A DNA stretch of 64,000 bases from Gonatopus flavifemur (GCA_018340375.1 JAFFJZ010000053.1:434001-498000); one strand, 5' to 3'. Positions 11,434 to 23,648 are shown, numbered from the stretch's first letter. The notes: generated by a model not told the origin, from the letters alone. Numbers and translations are program-made.

Positions 11434-11713
11434 CATCCGAAAAAAAACACAACAAACTAAAAAAACGATCACAAAGCTTCCCTCTAACGAGGGGGCAATT
11501 TCCTACAAGGAACTATTCGTAAATGAGTGATGAATGGAAATACATTTATATGCTTCAAAATATTCACAAGTTATTCTCAAAGGATCTGAATGGAAATCCA
11601 AGTTTTCATAGTATCATTAAAAAATACTAGAACCCTTCATCCTTTGATTACAAACAAATCTGTGATTTTTTTATGTGATATCAGTTGATTCATTTGTGTA
11701 TATATATATATAT

Positions 11714-13542
11714 TAGGGTGTTAAAAAAAAAATTGTTTCCGAGTGAAGGGTCTTAAATTCTTGATTCCGACCCCGAACTGAACCTCCTGCAACCTGGGGT
11801 CCCTAGCTTCAGATTGAGAGGTCGCTGAATCGAGTTTTATGTTGCGATTTTGATGCCAGTTTGAAAAACCACTTCAAGTGGGGAATTCAGGAATTTTGTG
11901 TTCATAATCTACTACAGGTCGTAATTCTTGACCGATTTTAATGATTTTCTTCTTAAAATGCTAAAAATCCAATTCTTAAGAGAACTGTCGTACCACATTT
12001 CTTATTCCCTCCCTAATTTTTTCAACAAATAAACAAATAGTGTGGAAAAATCTTCAATTTCAGGTATTTGAGCTTGTATCTTCCGAAAAAGTCTTGAGAT
12101 AAAGTCACTATTCGAAAGATTATTGCAGGCTCGCTCATTGAACATGAACAATTCGAATAATTACGAATCCAATTATTATAAAGAATTTCATAAACAATTT
12201 CATTAGAAAATCAGTATTTGGAATAATTTTCGATTGGGAAATTTTTGAATGGCAGAGAAATTTTGTTCCGTGGTATTTATTGGAAATCATCATGAATAGT
12301 CACAAGTAGTAAATAGTTTTCAAATGGAATTGATATTCATAATTGTTATAAACAATTTCATAAACAAATTTTGAACTGAGAAACTTTCTGATGGAAACCT
12401 ATATCAAGAATTTCCTCTAGGAATCCCTTAAAATTAGAACATTCTTTCTAAAATTACTGAGCTTTTCTGTGAATATCTAATAAACTCTGAAAACTTGACA
12501 TGTCCAGGAGGGAAAAACGTTGTTGTTTTCTGTATTCAGTGCGTATCACACTAAGATTCACAGTTTGTATTAAAATTCCTGCAGGAATTTGAACCAAACT
12601 TTCCTTCGAGAGAATTTTTTGATGGAAGAAAAACATATTATTCCTGCGGTATCTATCGGAAATTATTGTCATGTGATGATAGGGAGTCGATGGAAATCCA
12701 CATTTTGCATTTACAACCCTAGACTTATTTCTTTTCCCATCCAAAAATTTTCCAATTGAGAATTTGTTTGTTCACAAAATTGTTAACAACAATAGTTTAT
12801 GTTGAATTTTACTAAAATTTAATTACAGATTGTAACTAATGGGAACTCTATATAAAAACAGAAACAAAATATTTTTCCCGCTGAAAACACCTCTGAGTTG
12901 AGAATTTGTTTATAAAATTATTCACAACAATGGATATCAGCTTTTATCTTTGTTCTTTCAATCACAATTTCTTCCAGGATAATTCCAAGGAACTAAAAAT
13001 GAGAACTTCATATCTACATCGAAGATTATCCCAAATACTGATGTTTTAATGAAAATCGTTCATAAAATTGTTTATAATTATTGAATTCGTAATGATTCGA
13101 ATTATTCATGTTCAATGAGCACACCTGTGAAAATCTTGCTGTATAGTTACTTTATCCCAAGACTTTTTCGGAAGATACAAGCTCAAATACCTGAAATTGA
13201 AGATTTTTCCACACTATTTGTTTATTTATTGAAAGAATTGGGGAGTGAATAAGAAATATGGTACGACAGTTCTCTTAAGAATTTAATTCTGAGCATTTTA
13301 AAAGAGAAATCATCAAAATCGGTCAAGGATTACGACCTGTAGTAGATTATGAACACAAAATTCCTGAATTCCCGACTTTTAGTGGTTCTCCAAACTGGCA
13401 TCAAAATCGCAATATAAAACTCGATTGAGCGATCTCTAAGTCTAAAGCTAGGGACCCCAGGTTCCAGGAGGTTTAGTTTGGGGTCGGAATCAAGAGTTTA
13501 AGACCCTTCACTCGAAAACAATTTTTTTTTGAAACCCCCTAA
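11714..13542. mobile_element. 1.8-kb foldback in a TA microsatellite
   Basis: Two long inverted arms: TTAGGGTGTT, GAGTGAAGGGTCTTAAA and GGTCGGAATCAAGA-type blocks occur at 11714-12120 and, inverted, at about 13140-13542. They sit between (TA)n runs at 11699-11712 and 13543-13565, suggesting TA target use as in Tc1/mariner MITEs. No transposase is visible. Absent from copy 2 at the matching place. Confidence 0.7.
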
Positions 13543-13569
13543 TATATATATATATATATATATATACAT

Positions 13570-14110
13570 ACAGGGTGTCCCATTTTAATCTTTAAATGCA
13601 AATATCTCAAAAACATGCATCTCAAACCAAAAGTACTTCATACCAAAGTTGTTGTACAAAGAGGGGGCCACAAAACTACGATATCAGTCTCATCATAGAT
13701 GGCGTTATGATCGATTAAAATGGGGTCAACATCATTTTTTGAAACGGGAACCCCCACTTTTTATTGCATATCTTCATTCTACGCAAAAAAACTGAGTAAC
13801 TTCTGTTCGAAACGTTTTTCTAAACTTTTGAAGATGGCGCCACAACCGATGAAAAATAAAGTCTATGAAACAATATGCGGATATCTTGAGGAATGCATCC
13901 AACAGCCAAAATATTTCATTCGAATGTTATTGTTAAGAGAGGGGACGACACAATGGCGATATCAGTTTCATAGTAGATGGCGCTGTGGTCAGTAAAAATG
14001 AGGTCAACTTCAATTTTTCAAATGGAAACTCCTACTTTTTATCGCATATCATGATTCTACGCGAAAAAATGAGGAATTTTCGTTGGAAACATTTTTCCTA
14101 AATTTTTGAA
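13570..14110. repeat. CAGGGTGTCCCA-type mariner-like repeat
   Basis: Begins CAGGGTGTCCCATTTTAA, a terminus commonly seen on Tc1/mariner-related insect repeats. It contains two diverged tandem units of about 265 bp: ATGGCG...GGTCAAC, ACCCCCACTTTTTATTGCAT and TTCTACGC recur. No far terminus is visible, so it is probably truncated. Confidence 0.5.
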
Positions 14111-14425
14111 GATGGAAACGGTGGAAAATGAGGTTGATGAAAAAGTTCTACTGCATTATGTGTGAAGCAACGCTCAACAAACAAATCAAAACGATAATAA
14201 TTTCAGAGAAGAAATCGGACACAAAACACAACAAATGTCATGTCCAAAACATTGTAAATGGCTTTAATTCAATGTTTTGGAAACGACGTTCATTGTGGTT
14301 TGTGTTCGATTTCTTCTTTAAAATTATCATTGTTTTGATTTGTTTGTTGAGCGTTGCTTCACACATAATGCAGTAGAACTTTTTCATCAACCTCATTTTC
14401 CACCGTTTCCATCTTCAAGAATTTA
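14110..14425. repeat. 315-bp hairpin
   Basis: ATGGAAACGGTGGAAAATGA at 14112 is the inverse of TCATTTTCCACCGTTTCCAT near 14393, and the arms pair almost throughout (GTTCTACTGCATTATGTG and CACATAATGCAGTAGAAC). It abuts the truncated end of the ZMYM1-like gene. Confidence 0.7.
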
Positions 14426-14432
14426 GAAAAAA

Positions 14433-16843
14433 TGTTTCACGCATCATGCCTTGCCGACCATCTCGTCAAACAAAGATTTTTTATTGTACATTTCACTTCA
14501 GACTTTAAAATTTGCCACCTAAGCGTGGAAGCGGAAAAAAAATTGTACAATTGTTGCACAACGGAAAAAAATTACACAATCATAGAACAAGATTCAACAG
14601 CACACGAGCCTACGAGATTCAAAGAGTGCGCTGCACATGGTATATATTCTGCTGAAGGATTGATATTTTCTATGCGTGCCTGCAATCCTGAATAGGTACC
14701 CGACATATTGCTAGCGTTGTCATAAGATTGACCCCTGCAATTTTGTATATCTAAATCTAGTTCTCGTAAGGTATTTAAAACAATTTCGGTCAAACCCTTA
14801 GACTTATGCTTACAAGTAGATATGAATTCAATGAATCGCTCTCTAGGAATACCTGTGACATCAACGTAACGTAAAATAAATGTGAGCTGATCAGTGTGCG
14901 ACACATCGGGCGTGGAGTCGACACTTATTGAGAAATATTTTGCTTTTTTTACTTCTTCAATAATTTTGATTGATAAATGTTCTGCCATAAGTTTCATCAA
15001 TTCCTCGCAAACAGTTGAAGACAGATAAGACATTTTTCCAATTCCCGGATTCCCATATGTTTCTATATGATGTTTAAGAAAGGAATCATACTCAGCTAAA
15101 AGTTCTGAAAGCATCATATAATTGCCATTATGAAGAGACCCAAACACTTCGTTTTTTCCCATAAATGCTAAACCTCTAGATGCCAATGATTTTATCACAA
15201 GAATCACGCGCCGCAAAACATTACGCCAGTAATTTATCTCTGTCTCAATTTGATCTTTCATATGAACATCCACCGTCTCAGTTATTTTACATCCATTTGA
15301 ATAAGTAATCACGTTTGTTTTGTGTGCGCGAGATTCTTCATGGTCTTTTACACGTTGATGCACGTGACACCAGTCAAAATAACCCGTGGTTAAAGGCTGC
15401 GATTCACCAAATAGCTTGCATGGGCCGCAGAAAAGAGCATTAAGGCCAGCTTACTCCAAAAAACGTAATTTTCTTCAATACATTTTATTTATAGTACAAA
15501 ACATGTTGAGTAATCAATTTTTTCACATATGAAAGTACATATATGAAATTGCTTGAAAACATTTTTTTTTTTTTGGCGGTCCTGAAAATGGCTGCTGAAA
15601 CTCATCTGATTCGTAGATGGATGACACTCTCATTTCAAAACTATTGCACTTATCGGTATGAACCAAACGGCATTTTACTCTTTAGATGTCTGGCTATGGC
15701 CTCAAGCAGAACCAGAAATATTTATTATTATTTAAAAAAGTTATAAACAATTAAAAGTGAAAAAAGGGTAAAAAAAATTCAAAAGTCCGACATTTTGTTT
15801 TTTTTTCATTGAAAATGTTTCATTCTGCTTGAGGCCATAGCCAGACATCTAGAGAGTAAAATGCCGTTTGGTTCATATCGATAAGTGCAATAGTTTTGAA
15901 ATGAAAGTGTCATTCATCTACGAATCAGATGAGTTTCAGCAGCCATTTTCAGGACCGCCAAAAAAAAAAAATGTTTCCAAGTAATTTCATATATGTACTT
16001 TCATATGTAAAAAAATTGAATACTCAACATGTTTTGTACTATAAATAAAATGTATTGAAGAAAATTACGTTTTTTGGAGTAAGCTGGCCTTAACACTTGT
16101 TGAATAAATTAGCCACTAACGCTCCTGTACTTGGCTATTGATCAAAGTGCGAGAGAAAATAGAACCATTCAAATATCGATTACGATTCTGAATAAATCGT
16201 TTGGATTTCGAAAAATCAACGTTTTTGTTTTGTGTGAAACCACGACGACAAATTTCGGTGATAGTTTCTTCGTTAATTGTCCAATCGGCAGGATCATCAC
16301 TAATGAGTTTATTAGGCTCTCGATAAATCAAACTTGTGACTAATGTATCTTCCGAAGTTCCATTTTGTTGACTATTTTTATCTTCATTCGAATCTAATAC
16401 TTCTGAATTTGGAATTAACGTGAAATTTTCTTGACAAATCGCTTCATTATTATTAAAATTTGGTTCATCGACATCAGTAAAATTTGATTCATCGACGTTA
16501 TTAAGATTTGGCTCATCGTCATGACTGAAATTTCTGTCATCTCTCTCAGACGTAATGCAATCACCTTGAACAGAACATTCATTGCATCAAATAAAAAATA
16601 ATAAATGATGTAAATAGCGCGCTAATCTAACCTAATGGATATTACAGTGCAATATTTATATTTTTATTGAGTATTTTGATTATACTTACTATTATCCACA
16701 TGAGATTGAATCATAGGATTATCTTTTTGGAAAAAAAAGTTGTCTAATTTAAGCGTTTTAGGAATGACTTGATCTTCACGACTCGATTTTTGTTTTGCAA
16801 GTTTTCTATACCGAGCGCCACTCAATCTTTCACGGTTACTCAT
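14433..16843 (-). pseudogene. ZMYM1-like / DUF4371 hAT-type transposase, truncated
   Basis: Exon 1 starts MSNRERLSGARYRKLAKQKS and ends at a GTAAGT donor at 16689; exon 2 resumes near 16570 with an acidic repeat (DEPN, DESN, DEPN). Then come DDPADW, a TTF-type zinc finger (LFCGPCKLFG, HEESRAH) and the RNase H-like region (FSISVDSTPDVSHTDQLTF, QSYDNASNMSG, CAAHSLNLVG). The C-terminal NFFSAST and LTRWSARHDA segment follows. Defects are a TAG just before the zinc finger, a 646-bp TTAA foldback (15444-16089), an in-frame TAA near 14570, and loss of everything beyond RHDA at 14433. Related genes are abundant in insects and derive from hAT-like transposons. Confidence 0.78.
15444..16089. mobile_element. 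646-bp foldback with TTAA flanks
   Basis: Nearly perfect arms start GGCCAGCTTACTCC and end GGAGTAAGCTGGCC. TTAA lies immediately outside each end (15440-15443, 16090-16093), the target duplication of piggyBac-type elements. It is inserted in the ZMYM1-like gene, and excising it with one TTAA restores the frame. The termini do not match the common CCC start of piggyBac, so the family assignment is tentative. Confidence 0.72.
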
Positions 16844-17112
16844 AATGAACAATTAGGTCAAAGCTAATAGGATATTTTATGTACGAAAGTTTTATAGGAC
16901 ATTGAACGTCATAAAAACAAAGTTAAAAAAAACGAAATAGCTAATTGAAAAAAATCAAGGTTATTACTTTGATACAATAAATATCAGTATACTTGATCAA
17001 TAGAAAGAAAACTCAATATTTTGGGAAGATCACATCACAAAACTGTGAAATAAGTAGATCTTAAAAGTATTAGAATATCTTTCAGGCATGCCAGTTGTAG
17101 AGAAACGATGTA

Positions 17113-17239
17113 AGGGATCGTCCATGAATTACATAACGCTTTTTTTTCCCTCGTGCTTTGTCACGCCAACTTCAGACCTGATGAGTGAAATAGAGAAGGG
17201 AATAGTAAACGGCGTTACGTAATATATGAACGATCCCCT
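17113..17239. mobile_element. 127-bp MITE, GGGATCGTNCAT termini
   Basis: AAGGGATCGTCCATGAATTA at the left is inverted at the right (GTAATATATGAACGATCCCC), with inner ACATAACGC and GGCGTTACG. TA borders both sides. I see no coding capacity. Confidence 0.6.
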
Positions 17240-17853
17240 TAGAGCATATATATATGGAGTGCTGATCCAGCCCGTTTGCCTGATGCCAACATGTTTCGGA
17301 TATACTCCTCGATTGCGCAGGTGCGAAGTTCCCGATCTTTTACGAAATCTTCCGATACCTACCGAAGTATGAAAATATATATATGGATGTAAGTTGTGAA
17401 ATTAATCGTGAGTTATGAGGTTATACAGAACTAAATAACAATACAGAATTTATTTATACGATAATGCAGAAGTGACGCAATGTTTATTGTACATATCGCA
17501 AGATTATATTTGGAAATAAGATTACATCACGAACCACGACGTGTTAATGGCAACACAACAAAGGAATTCATTCGACATAAATTTACAAAACCAGTATCAT
17601 TTAAAAACCAATAAATTAAAATATGATTAGAAAATTGATTTTACTTTTCGAAATAACTTGCATGAAATCCTGGAATCCTTTATCAATCGATTCTATGAGA
17701 GAATTACTTTATTCAAAATTCTTATGCTTTTTTCATGAATTAATATTTATAATTTACTAAAAACCAACTTTGTCAACCAAAAACCAAATCTGTCAAAGAA
17801 ATAAATATAACCTTGAAATATTTTGACGTGTTTACTTTCCACCTAGGCATATA

Positions 17854-19722
17854 CAGGGTGGGGCATTTAAAGTGTCGCGGGCGTTTTTTCCAAAAATAAA
17901 ATGAGATACGAGAAAATTTTTCGGACAAAAATTGTAGGGTATCGAGGGGGACATCCGATGGTGGCCTTGGCTTTGACCTCAAATCTCATCTTCAAGGGCA
18001 TTCTGGGTGAACTCTTGTTTTTTAAATAGCATCTCATATTTTTTACTGCAGATTTGGATTCTAGGTCAAAAACCAAGAAACTTTTGTCTGGACCATTTTC
18101 CTGGAATCCGCAAAGATGGCGCTCTAATCGATATTGTTCCATACTGAATCTGACATTAGAATAACTCGAAAACGAAGGGTCTTGGAGGAGAATGTTTCGG
18201 ACAAAAGTTGTCTGATTCCAAGGGGGACCCCTTGAACTGAAACGGAGGTGATGGGGTATAACAGACAAAACACAACACAGTTCAATCGTCTACATCACTT
18301 GGATAATTTTAATGCAGTAGATGCTCAAAATGATGGCCTTCGACTTCAATACACATTCCAAAACGTTTTACAAAAGATTGCTGAACTCGTGCTGAAATAT
18401 CTTCATTGATGCTCGCGCATGCATTGATGATTCGTTGACGCATATTCTCAGGTGTAGTCGGTGCTTGTTGATAAACTGTATCTTTTATGTATCCCCATAA
18501 AATAAAATCTGGAGAAGTAAGATCCGGAGAACGGGCAGGCCAATGAACTGGTCCGCGACGTCCTATCCATCGTCCAGGATAATCTTTGTCCAATATTTCT
18601 CGAGCTGTGACTGCATAATGGGATGGACAACCATCGTGTTGATACCACATATTCAATCGTTCCTGAATAGGTATGTCTTCAAGTAATGTTGGAAGTACTT
18701 GATCTAAGAAATGTCTGTACTTCTCTCCATTTAGCGTATCTGCAATGAAGTACGGTCCAATTACTCGAGATCGAAAAATACCACACCAAACATTCACATC
18801 CCATTGTCTTTGATGCTCTACTTGACGTAACCATCTTGGATTTTCTGTCGCCCAGTAATGCATATTATGTCGATTTACCGTGAAGGTCTTGATGCAAACA
18901 AATGTGATACGGATGGAATTTGTGACGTTTCAGTATTCGAAGAACACTTCTTCGAGAAATTCCCGAATGGAGTTCAATTTCACGAGAGCTCACGTGAGGA
19001 TTATTGGCTACTGCAGCTAGTACATTAACTTCCGCATTTTCTCCGCTAACAGTTCTCATTCGATGTCGTTTTTCCCTTGTAACACTTCCCGTTTCTGAGA
19101 ATAATTTTGTAATGCGTTGAAAATACCTAATGGATGGCGTTGTTCTTTCAGGAAATCGTTCTGCATACAAGTCATATGCTTGTCTGGGGTTCTTATGCAC
19201 TTCACCGTGAATGTAGATCATATCCATCTTTTCAGAAACCGTGTATCGGATATCCATGATTTTCAATTTGTCATAAACCAAGTAATAATCGAATATAACT
19301 GACAAACTGACTTTCAAAATCGTGAATTTTCACTGAACCTCGTCGTTTGTTTACATCGCGTGAGCTCTGAATGGTGGTAATGTAGACGATTGAAATGTGT
19401 TGTGTATTGACAACTTTTGTACGAAACATTCTCTTGCAAGACCCTTCGTTTTCGAGTTATTCGAATGTCAGATTCAAAATGGAACAATATCGATTAAAGC
19501 GCCATTTTTGCGGATTTCAGGAAAATGGTTCAGACAAAAGTTTCTTGGTTTTTAACCTAGAATCCAAATCTGCAGTAAAAAATATGAGATGCTATTTAAA
19601 AAACAAGAGTTGATCTCAGAATGCCCTTGAAGATGAGATTTGAGGTCAAAGCCAAGGCCACCATCGGATGTCCCCCTCGGTACCCTACAACTTTTGTCCG
19701 AAAAATTTTCTCGTATCTCACA
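17854..19722 (-). mobile_element. DD41D (visitor-type) element, copy in hAT copy 1, damaged
   Basis: Begins CAGGGTGGGGCATTTAAAGT, as does the intact copy at 47178-49209, and runs through long inverted-repeat arms and a broken transposase. It ends after CTCGTATCTCAC, short of its outer terminus. The adjoining 19723-19743 is a stray fragment of the same transposase gene (AGTCGACGTTCACCAATCAT), evidence of rearrangement rather than clean insertion. Confidence 0.78.
18309..19257 (-). pseudogene. DD41D mariner-superfamily transposase (internal deletion)
   Basis: Two adjacent frames match the N- and C-terminal parts of the intact protein at 47689-48753. A deletion of about 110 bp at 18864 removes the segment with the first catalytic aspartate (FSDES) and shifts the frame. 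The second and third aspartates (QHDGCP and TSPD) remain. The family-like start MDIRYTVSEK is at 19257; a Met 20 residues upstream (19317) is less likely. Confidence 0.82.
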
Positions 19723-19748
19723 GTCGACGTTCACCAATCATGTATATA

Positions 19749-20475
19749 CAGGGTGGGGCATTCAAAGTGTCGCGGGCGTTTCTTCCAAAAATAAAGTGAG
19801 AGACGAGAAAATTTTTCGGACAAAAGTTGTAGGGCACCGAGGGGGACATCAGTTTATCAACAAGCACCGACTACACCTGAGAATATGCGTCAACGAATCA
19901 TCAATGCATGCGCGAGCATCAATGAAGATATTTCAGCACGAGTTCAGCAATCTTTTGTAAAACGTTTTGAAATGTGTATTGAAGTCGAAGGCCATCATTT
20001 TGAGCATCTACTGCATTAAAATTATCCAAGTGATGTAGACGATCGAAATGTGTTGTGTTTTGTCTGTCATACCCCATCACCTCCGTTTCAGTTCAAGGGG
20101 TCCCCCTTGGAATCAGACAACTTTTGTCCGAAACATTCTCCTCCAAGACCCTTCGTTTTCGAGTTATTCTAATGTCAGATTCAGTATGGAACAATATCGA
20201 TTAGAGCGCCATCTTTGCGGATTTCAGGAAAATGGTTCAGACAAAAGTTTCTTGGTTTTTGACCTAGAATCCAAATCTGCAGTGAAAAATATGAGATGCT
20301 ATCTAAAAAACAAGAGTTGACCTCAGAATGCCCTCGAAGATGAGATTTGAGGTCAAAGCCAAGGCCACCATCGGATGTCCCCCTCGATACCCTACAATTT
20401 TTGTCCGAAAAATTTTCTCGTATCTCTTTTTATTTTTGGAAAAAACGCCCGCGACACTTTAAATGCCCCACCCTG
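19749..20475 (+). mobile_element. internally deleted DD41D element (727 bp)
   Basis: Left terminus CAGGGTGGGGCATTCAAAGT, then about 105 bp of the subterminal arm. It jumps after GGGGGACATC to the last 60 codons of the transposase and continues to the right terminus GCCCCACCCTG. TA flanks both sides. It is a MITE-like deletion derivative on the opposite strand to the damaged copy beside it. Confidence 0.8.
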
Positions 20476-20789
20476 TATATCACCGAAGGTACCCGAAAAA
20501 TTACGAGATTTGCTGATGAAGAACGCACATGCGCAATTGCAACTTTGATCTGAAACATCTTGGCGTCAACGACACTATAGAAAACGGGCTGGATTAGCAC
20601 TCCATATATATGTGCTCTAAGACGATCCCTGAACGAAAGTATGTACGATCTTACATGGTAACACAGTATCGCTCAAGTTGCTTTTGTTTTTCTATAGTTG
20701 TCAGTTGTAGGCTGTCTACTTTGTGCGCATGAGTAATCGTATACTAAGCATGCATTGGCTAATGCATCAAAGGCGCGCTTTTAAAATAA

Positions 20790-21010
20790 TCATTACCCAA
20801 ACAGACACTCCAAAAAATATCTTCCAAAAGTACAAGAAGTCTTGAAGAATTTTCTAAAAGATATCTTTTCATATTTGAAAAGATGTCTTATGAAACATGA
20901 ATAGAAATCTAGAAGATTTCTCGAAGACTTCTGACAGATATCTTTAAGAAGTCTTCAAGAACGTTTTTGAAAATCTCCTAATTGAGGATTCTTTGAAATA
21001 TCTATAAGAA
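20790..21010. repeat. cluster of AAGATATCTT-type short palindromes
   Basis: Many variants of AGAAGTCTT, AAGATATCTTTT and GAAAAGATGTCTT lie within about 200 bp. Similar clusters are at 43568-43800 and 58480-58615. I cannot name the family. Confidence 0.5.
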
Positions 21011-21423
21011 CTGCGTGCTGCGTAGGCAGTACATTTATAAGTAATAGTATAAATCCCCCGAAGAAAACTTTAAGCTTTCTAATGAATAAATAGTAATATT
21101 ACAGTAATTGCATTTGAAGATAATTATTTATCAATAAATAAGTCATAAAATAGATTACACCATTACATTGCAGTTGTACAAAAATTTCCAATTTATAAAG
21201 ATGAACATTTTTTTTCAATATTATGAATGACTAATTTAAGCCATTAGACTTTCTTTAACTTCCGTAAAAAACTAATTTTTGCTGCCATATAAGGGGCGGC
21301 AAGCTAGATGGCACAGGGGCGGCAAAAACCAAAGTCCGCCTCTGCTTGTTACGTTTTATCATGTGAACGATGATATATGTGTGTAGTATAGAAACAGAAG
21401 CGTTTGCTGTGCAGGTTTATTAT

Positions 21424-21640
21424 CGTTGAAGTTTGAATCGTGTATTGAAATAAAATCTGAACTGCGGATGAGGGAATATGTTTGGTTTATGAATGTTACG
21501 GTTGCAGAAATGATGTTTCCAGGTAAAACATATTATTCTGCAACGGTCAGAATCAGGATCAGGACTTACTATATTTTTAGGTTTAATAACATACGTTATC
21601 AATTTGCTTCAATGAACGATTCAAACTTCAATACTATCTC
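21424..21640. mobile_element. short foldback, TTGAAGTTTGAATCGT termini
   Basis: GTTGAAGTTTGAATCGTGTA at the left and ATGAACGATTCAAACTTCAA at the right. An inverted counterpart is in copy 2 at 44346-44563, so it belongs to the shared part of the composite element near the transposon end opposite the transposase. Confidence 0.6.
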
Positions 21641-22094
21641 GAGAAAGTGCTGATATTACAACAACATTACACATTCATCCTTCTGAATTATTTTATTTTT
21701 ATTATCGAGACTCCAACAAGACCAAGACAAGACCAAGACGAGGCCAAGAATTTTGAATTTTTTTGAGACCAAGACGAGACTCTGCCAAGTCTCGTCTTGA
21801 GACCACCTCTAGATATGAAACAAACGATGGGTAGTGTGTACATAAGTATGAAGTCTTCTCCACTACAATACAAAATATAACTATATCATCAACTACACTA
21901 TTTGAAATGATATGATGTTCAAGTGAAACTCACACTGAACATGTATTCAATGTACAAGAGTTGAGTAGTAAGAAATACTATGGAATTCGGAACTACAGTT
22001 CTTGTAAAATTCACTTTCTTCGGAGTTATCCGTGACAAAACAATGTTTACCAAACACCCATTATTCCCGTAACTATATAGATCTATCAAATATA

Positions 22095-22667
22095 CAGGGT
22101 GACCCAAGTCGGATGGATGATATTTGAGGAGCATATTCTGCAGCCAAAATGCAACAACTTTTGTATTTGGCAAACTTTTTTTTGAGGTTTAGTTTTTGAG
22201 ATACAAGCATTTTTAGATTTTTTCTCAAATCCAAATCACTCGAAAGCACGATATGCTACGTACTTGAGGTTGTGACCAATGGCTAAGTTGGAAAACGGCG
22301 GATCTCTGGAAAAAAAATTTAACTATCCTATCATTGTTTGTTCCGGAGCTATAATGATTTAGAGTTGCTGAACGGTGATTGGCTAGAAGCTCAAGAATTT
22401 CAAATCGCTATAGCTCCGGAACGAACAATGATGGGATAGTCGAAATTTTTTTCCAGAGATCTGCCGTTCTCCAACTCAGCCAATGGTCCCGACCTCAAGT
22501 ACTTAACGTATCGTGCTTTTGAGTGATTTGAATTGGAAAAAAAATCTAAAAATGCTTATATCTCGAAAACTAAGCCTCAAAAAAAATTTTGCCAAACACA
22601 AAAGTTGTTGCATTCTGGCTGCAGAATATGCTCCCCAAATATAATCTATCCAACTTGGGTCACCCTG
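22095..22667. mobile_element. 573-bp foldback, CAGGGTGACCCAAGT termini
   Basis: CAGGGTGACCCAAGTCGGAT at the left and inverted CAACTTGGGTCACCCTG at the right, with TA outside each end. The arms pair over about 270 bp each (GCAGCCAAAATGCAACAACT and its partner). Typical of a Tc1/mariner-type MITE; no protein. Confidence 0.8.
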
Positions 22668-23015
22668 TATATGGCGAGTTATATTTTTTATCCTTTTTTT
22701 AGTCAAAGGAATCAGAAAATTTAATTAGAAGTTTATAAGCTGGTATTGGTAATTCGTATAATATCTGTTTCGCGTGTACTCGGATCCACAAATCATTTTC
22801 TTCCGAGTGAATGCAATTCCGGGCACTTACTGTCTTACCCTGGTACAGAACCTCTTATTTTGTTTTTAGAGCATGTGATCGGGTCAACAGGCGATACTGG
22901 TATACATCTAAAAAGTGTATCAGTAAACATTTCCAACTCCCCAAAGGCGGATTCTTAAAACAAGCTCTTGGAAGTTTTTCATTTGATAAGACATTAGGGA
23001 ATGTTTGGCATTTAA

Positions 23016-23218
23016 GGGGATACTAGCGGCGTGGCAGCAGCCAAATCGTTCATGACAAACTATGGACAAACACTTCATATTAATTAAAGTATCGCTCTGT
23101 ACAGCACTTCTACTTGAATTAGAGAAAAGCTGCACAGAGCGATATTTTGATCCAAATGAAGCGCCTCCCTATAGTTTGTCATAAACGATTTGGCTGCTGC
23201 CACGCCGCTCATATCCCC
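23016..23218. mobile_element. 203-bp foldback with TTAA flanks
   Basis: GGGGATACTAGCGGCGTGGC at the left and GCCACGCCGCTCATATCCCC at the right, bounded by TTAA at 23012-23015 and 23219-23222. A related copy is at about 32268-32472, and a related terminus occurs at 57675. The TTAA target suggests piggyBac-type mobilisation. Confidence 0.78.
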
Positions 23219-23339
23219 TTAAGTTACAAAGAAAATAAGCTGACTATTGGGATAACGAGCACATCACACGGAGGAAAAGGAAAACTTGTAGGAACAACTT
23301 GAATAGTCGATTTTCGACCATCTATTTAAATAGTTGCTG

Positions 23340-23475
23340 CAACTACTTAGTACTCAGGACACGTATCACGTTAGCTGCCTCAAGTAACTAACATACTCCG
23401 TAAGTTCCCAGGTACTTACGTTAGTTAGTGCAAGTATCGAGTTAGTTGAGGCAGCTAACGTGATACATGGAATGG
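23340..23475. repeat. imperfect inverted repeat
   Basis: GTATCACGTTAGCTGCCTCA at about 23361 pairs with TGAGGCAGCTAACGTGATAC near 23446-23465; AACTAACATACTCCGTAAGT and ACTTACGTTAGTTAG lie inside. Confidence 0.6.
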
Positions 23476-23648
23476 TGCGGAATAAACGCTACATCGCCCT
23501 TCAATCCTGCATTTTCGCTAAGGAGCCATTATTATTAGTTAGAGACCCTCGCACTATGTCCTGCTATCCAACCAATCATGAACTGAGCTAAGTCCAATTC
23601 TATCATATCTCAGTCAGGCTCAAGCAGATTCTGTGTCTATGGTTATTC

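Larger units (their letters stand above)
17241..20618. mobile_element. element with GAGTGCTRATCCAGCCCG inverted ends
   Basis: TATGGAGTGCTGATCCAGCC near 17271 is inverted near 20585-20610, and weaker similarity continues about 100 bp inwards (CCAACATGTTTC; TGCGCAGGTGCG and its partner). The core between carries the DD41D copies, so an older element was split by them. No protein of its own is recognised. Confidence 0.45.
1464..21811 (-). mobile_element. giant composite hAT element, copy 1 (20.3 kb)
   Basis: The left end begins TAGAGGTGGCCGCAAG and the right end finishes CTTGAGACCACCTCTA, related inverted termini. Each side is flanked by the same 8-bp duplication, GATATGAA (1456-1463 and 21812-21819), as expected for hAT transposition. 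Both subterminal regions are rich in GTCTTGGTCTTG-type repeats. The interior holds a decayed hAT transposase gene on the minus strand plus nested elements: a Ty3/Gypsy element, foldbacks, a ZMYM1-like gene and a DD41D element. Much of it (1464-11700 and about 21340-21811) matches the second copy at 44177-57273. Members of the superfamily are usually a few kb, so this length comes from nesting. It must have moved before the copy-specific insertions accumulated, or as a large unit; the sequence alone does not separate these. Confidence 0.88.
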
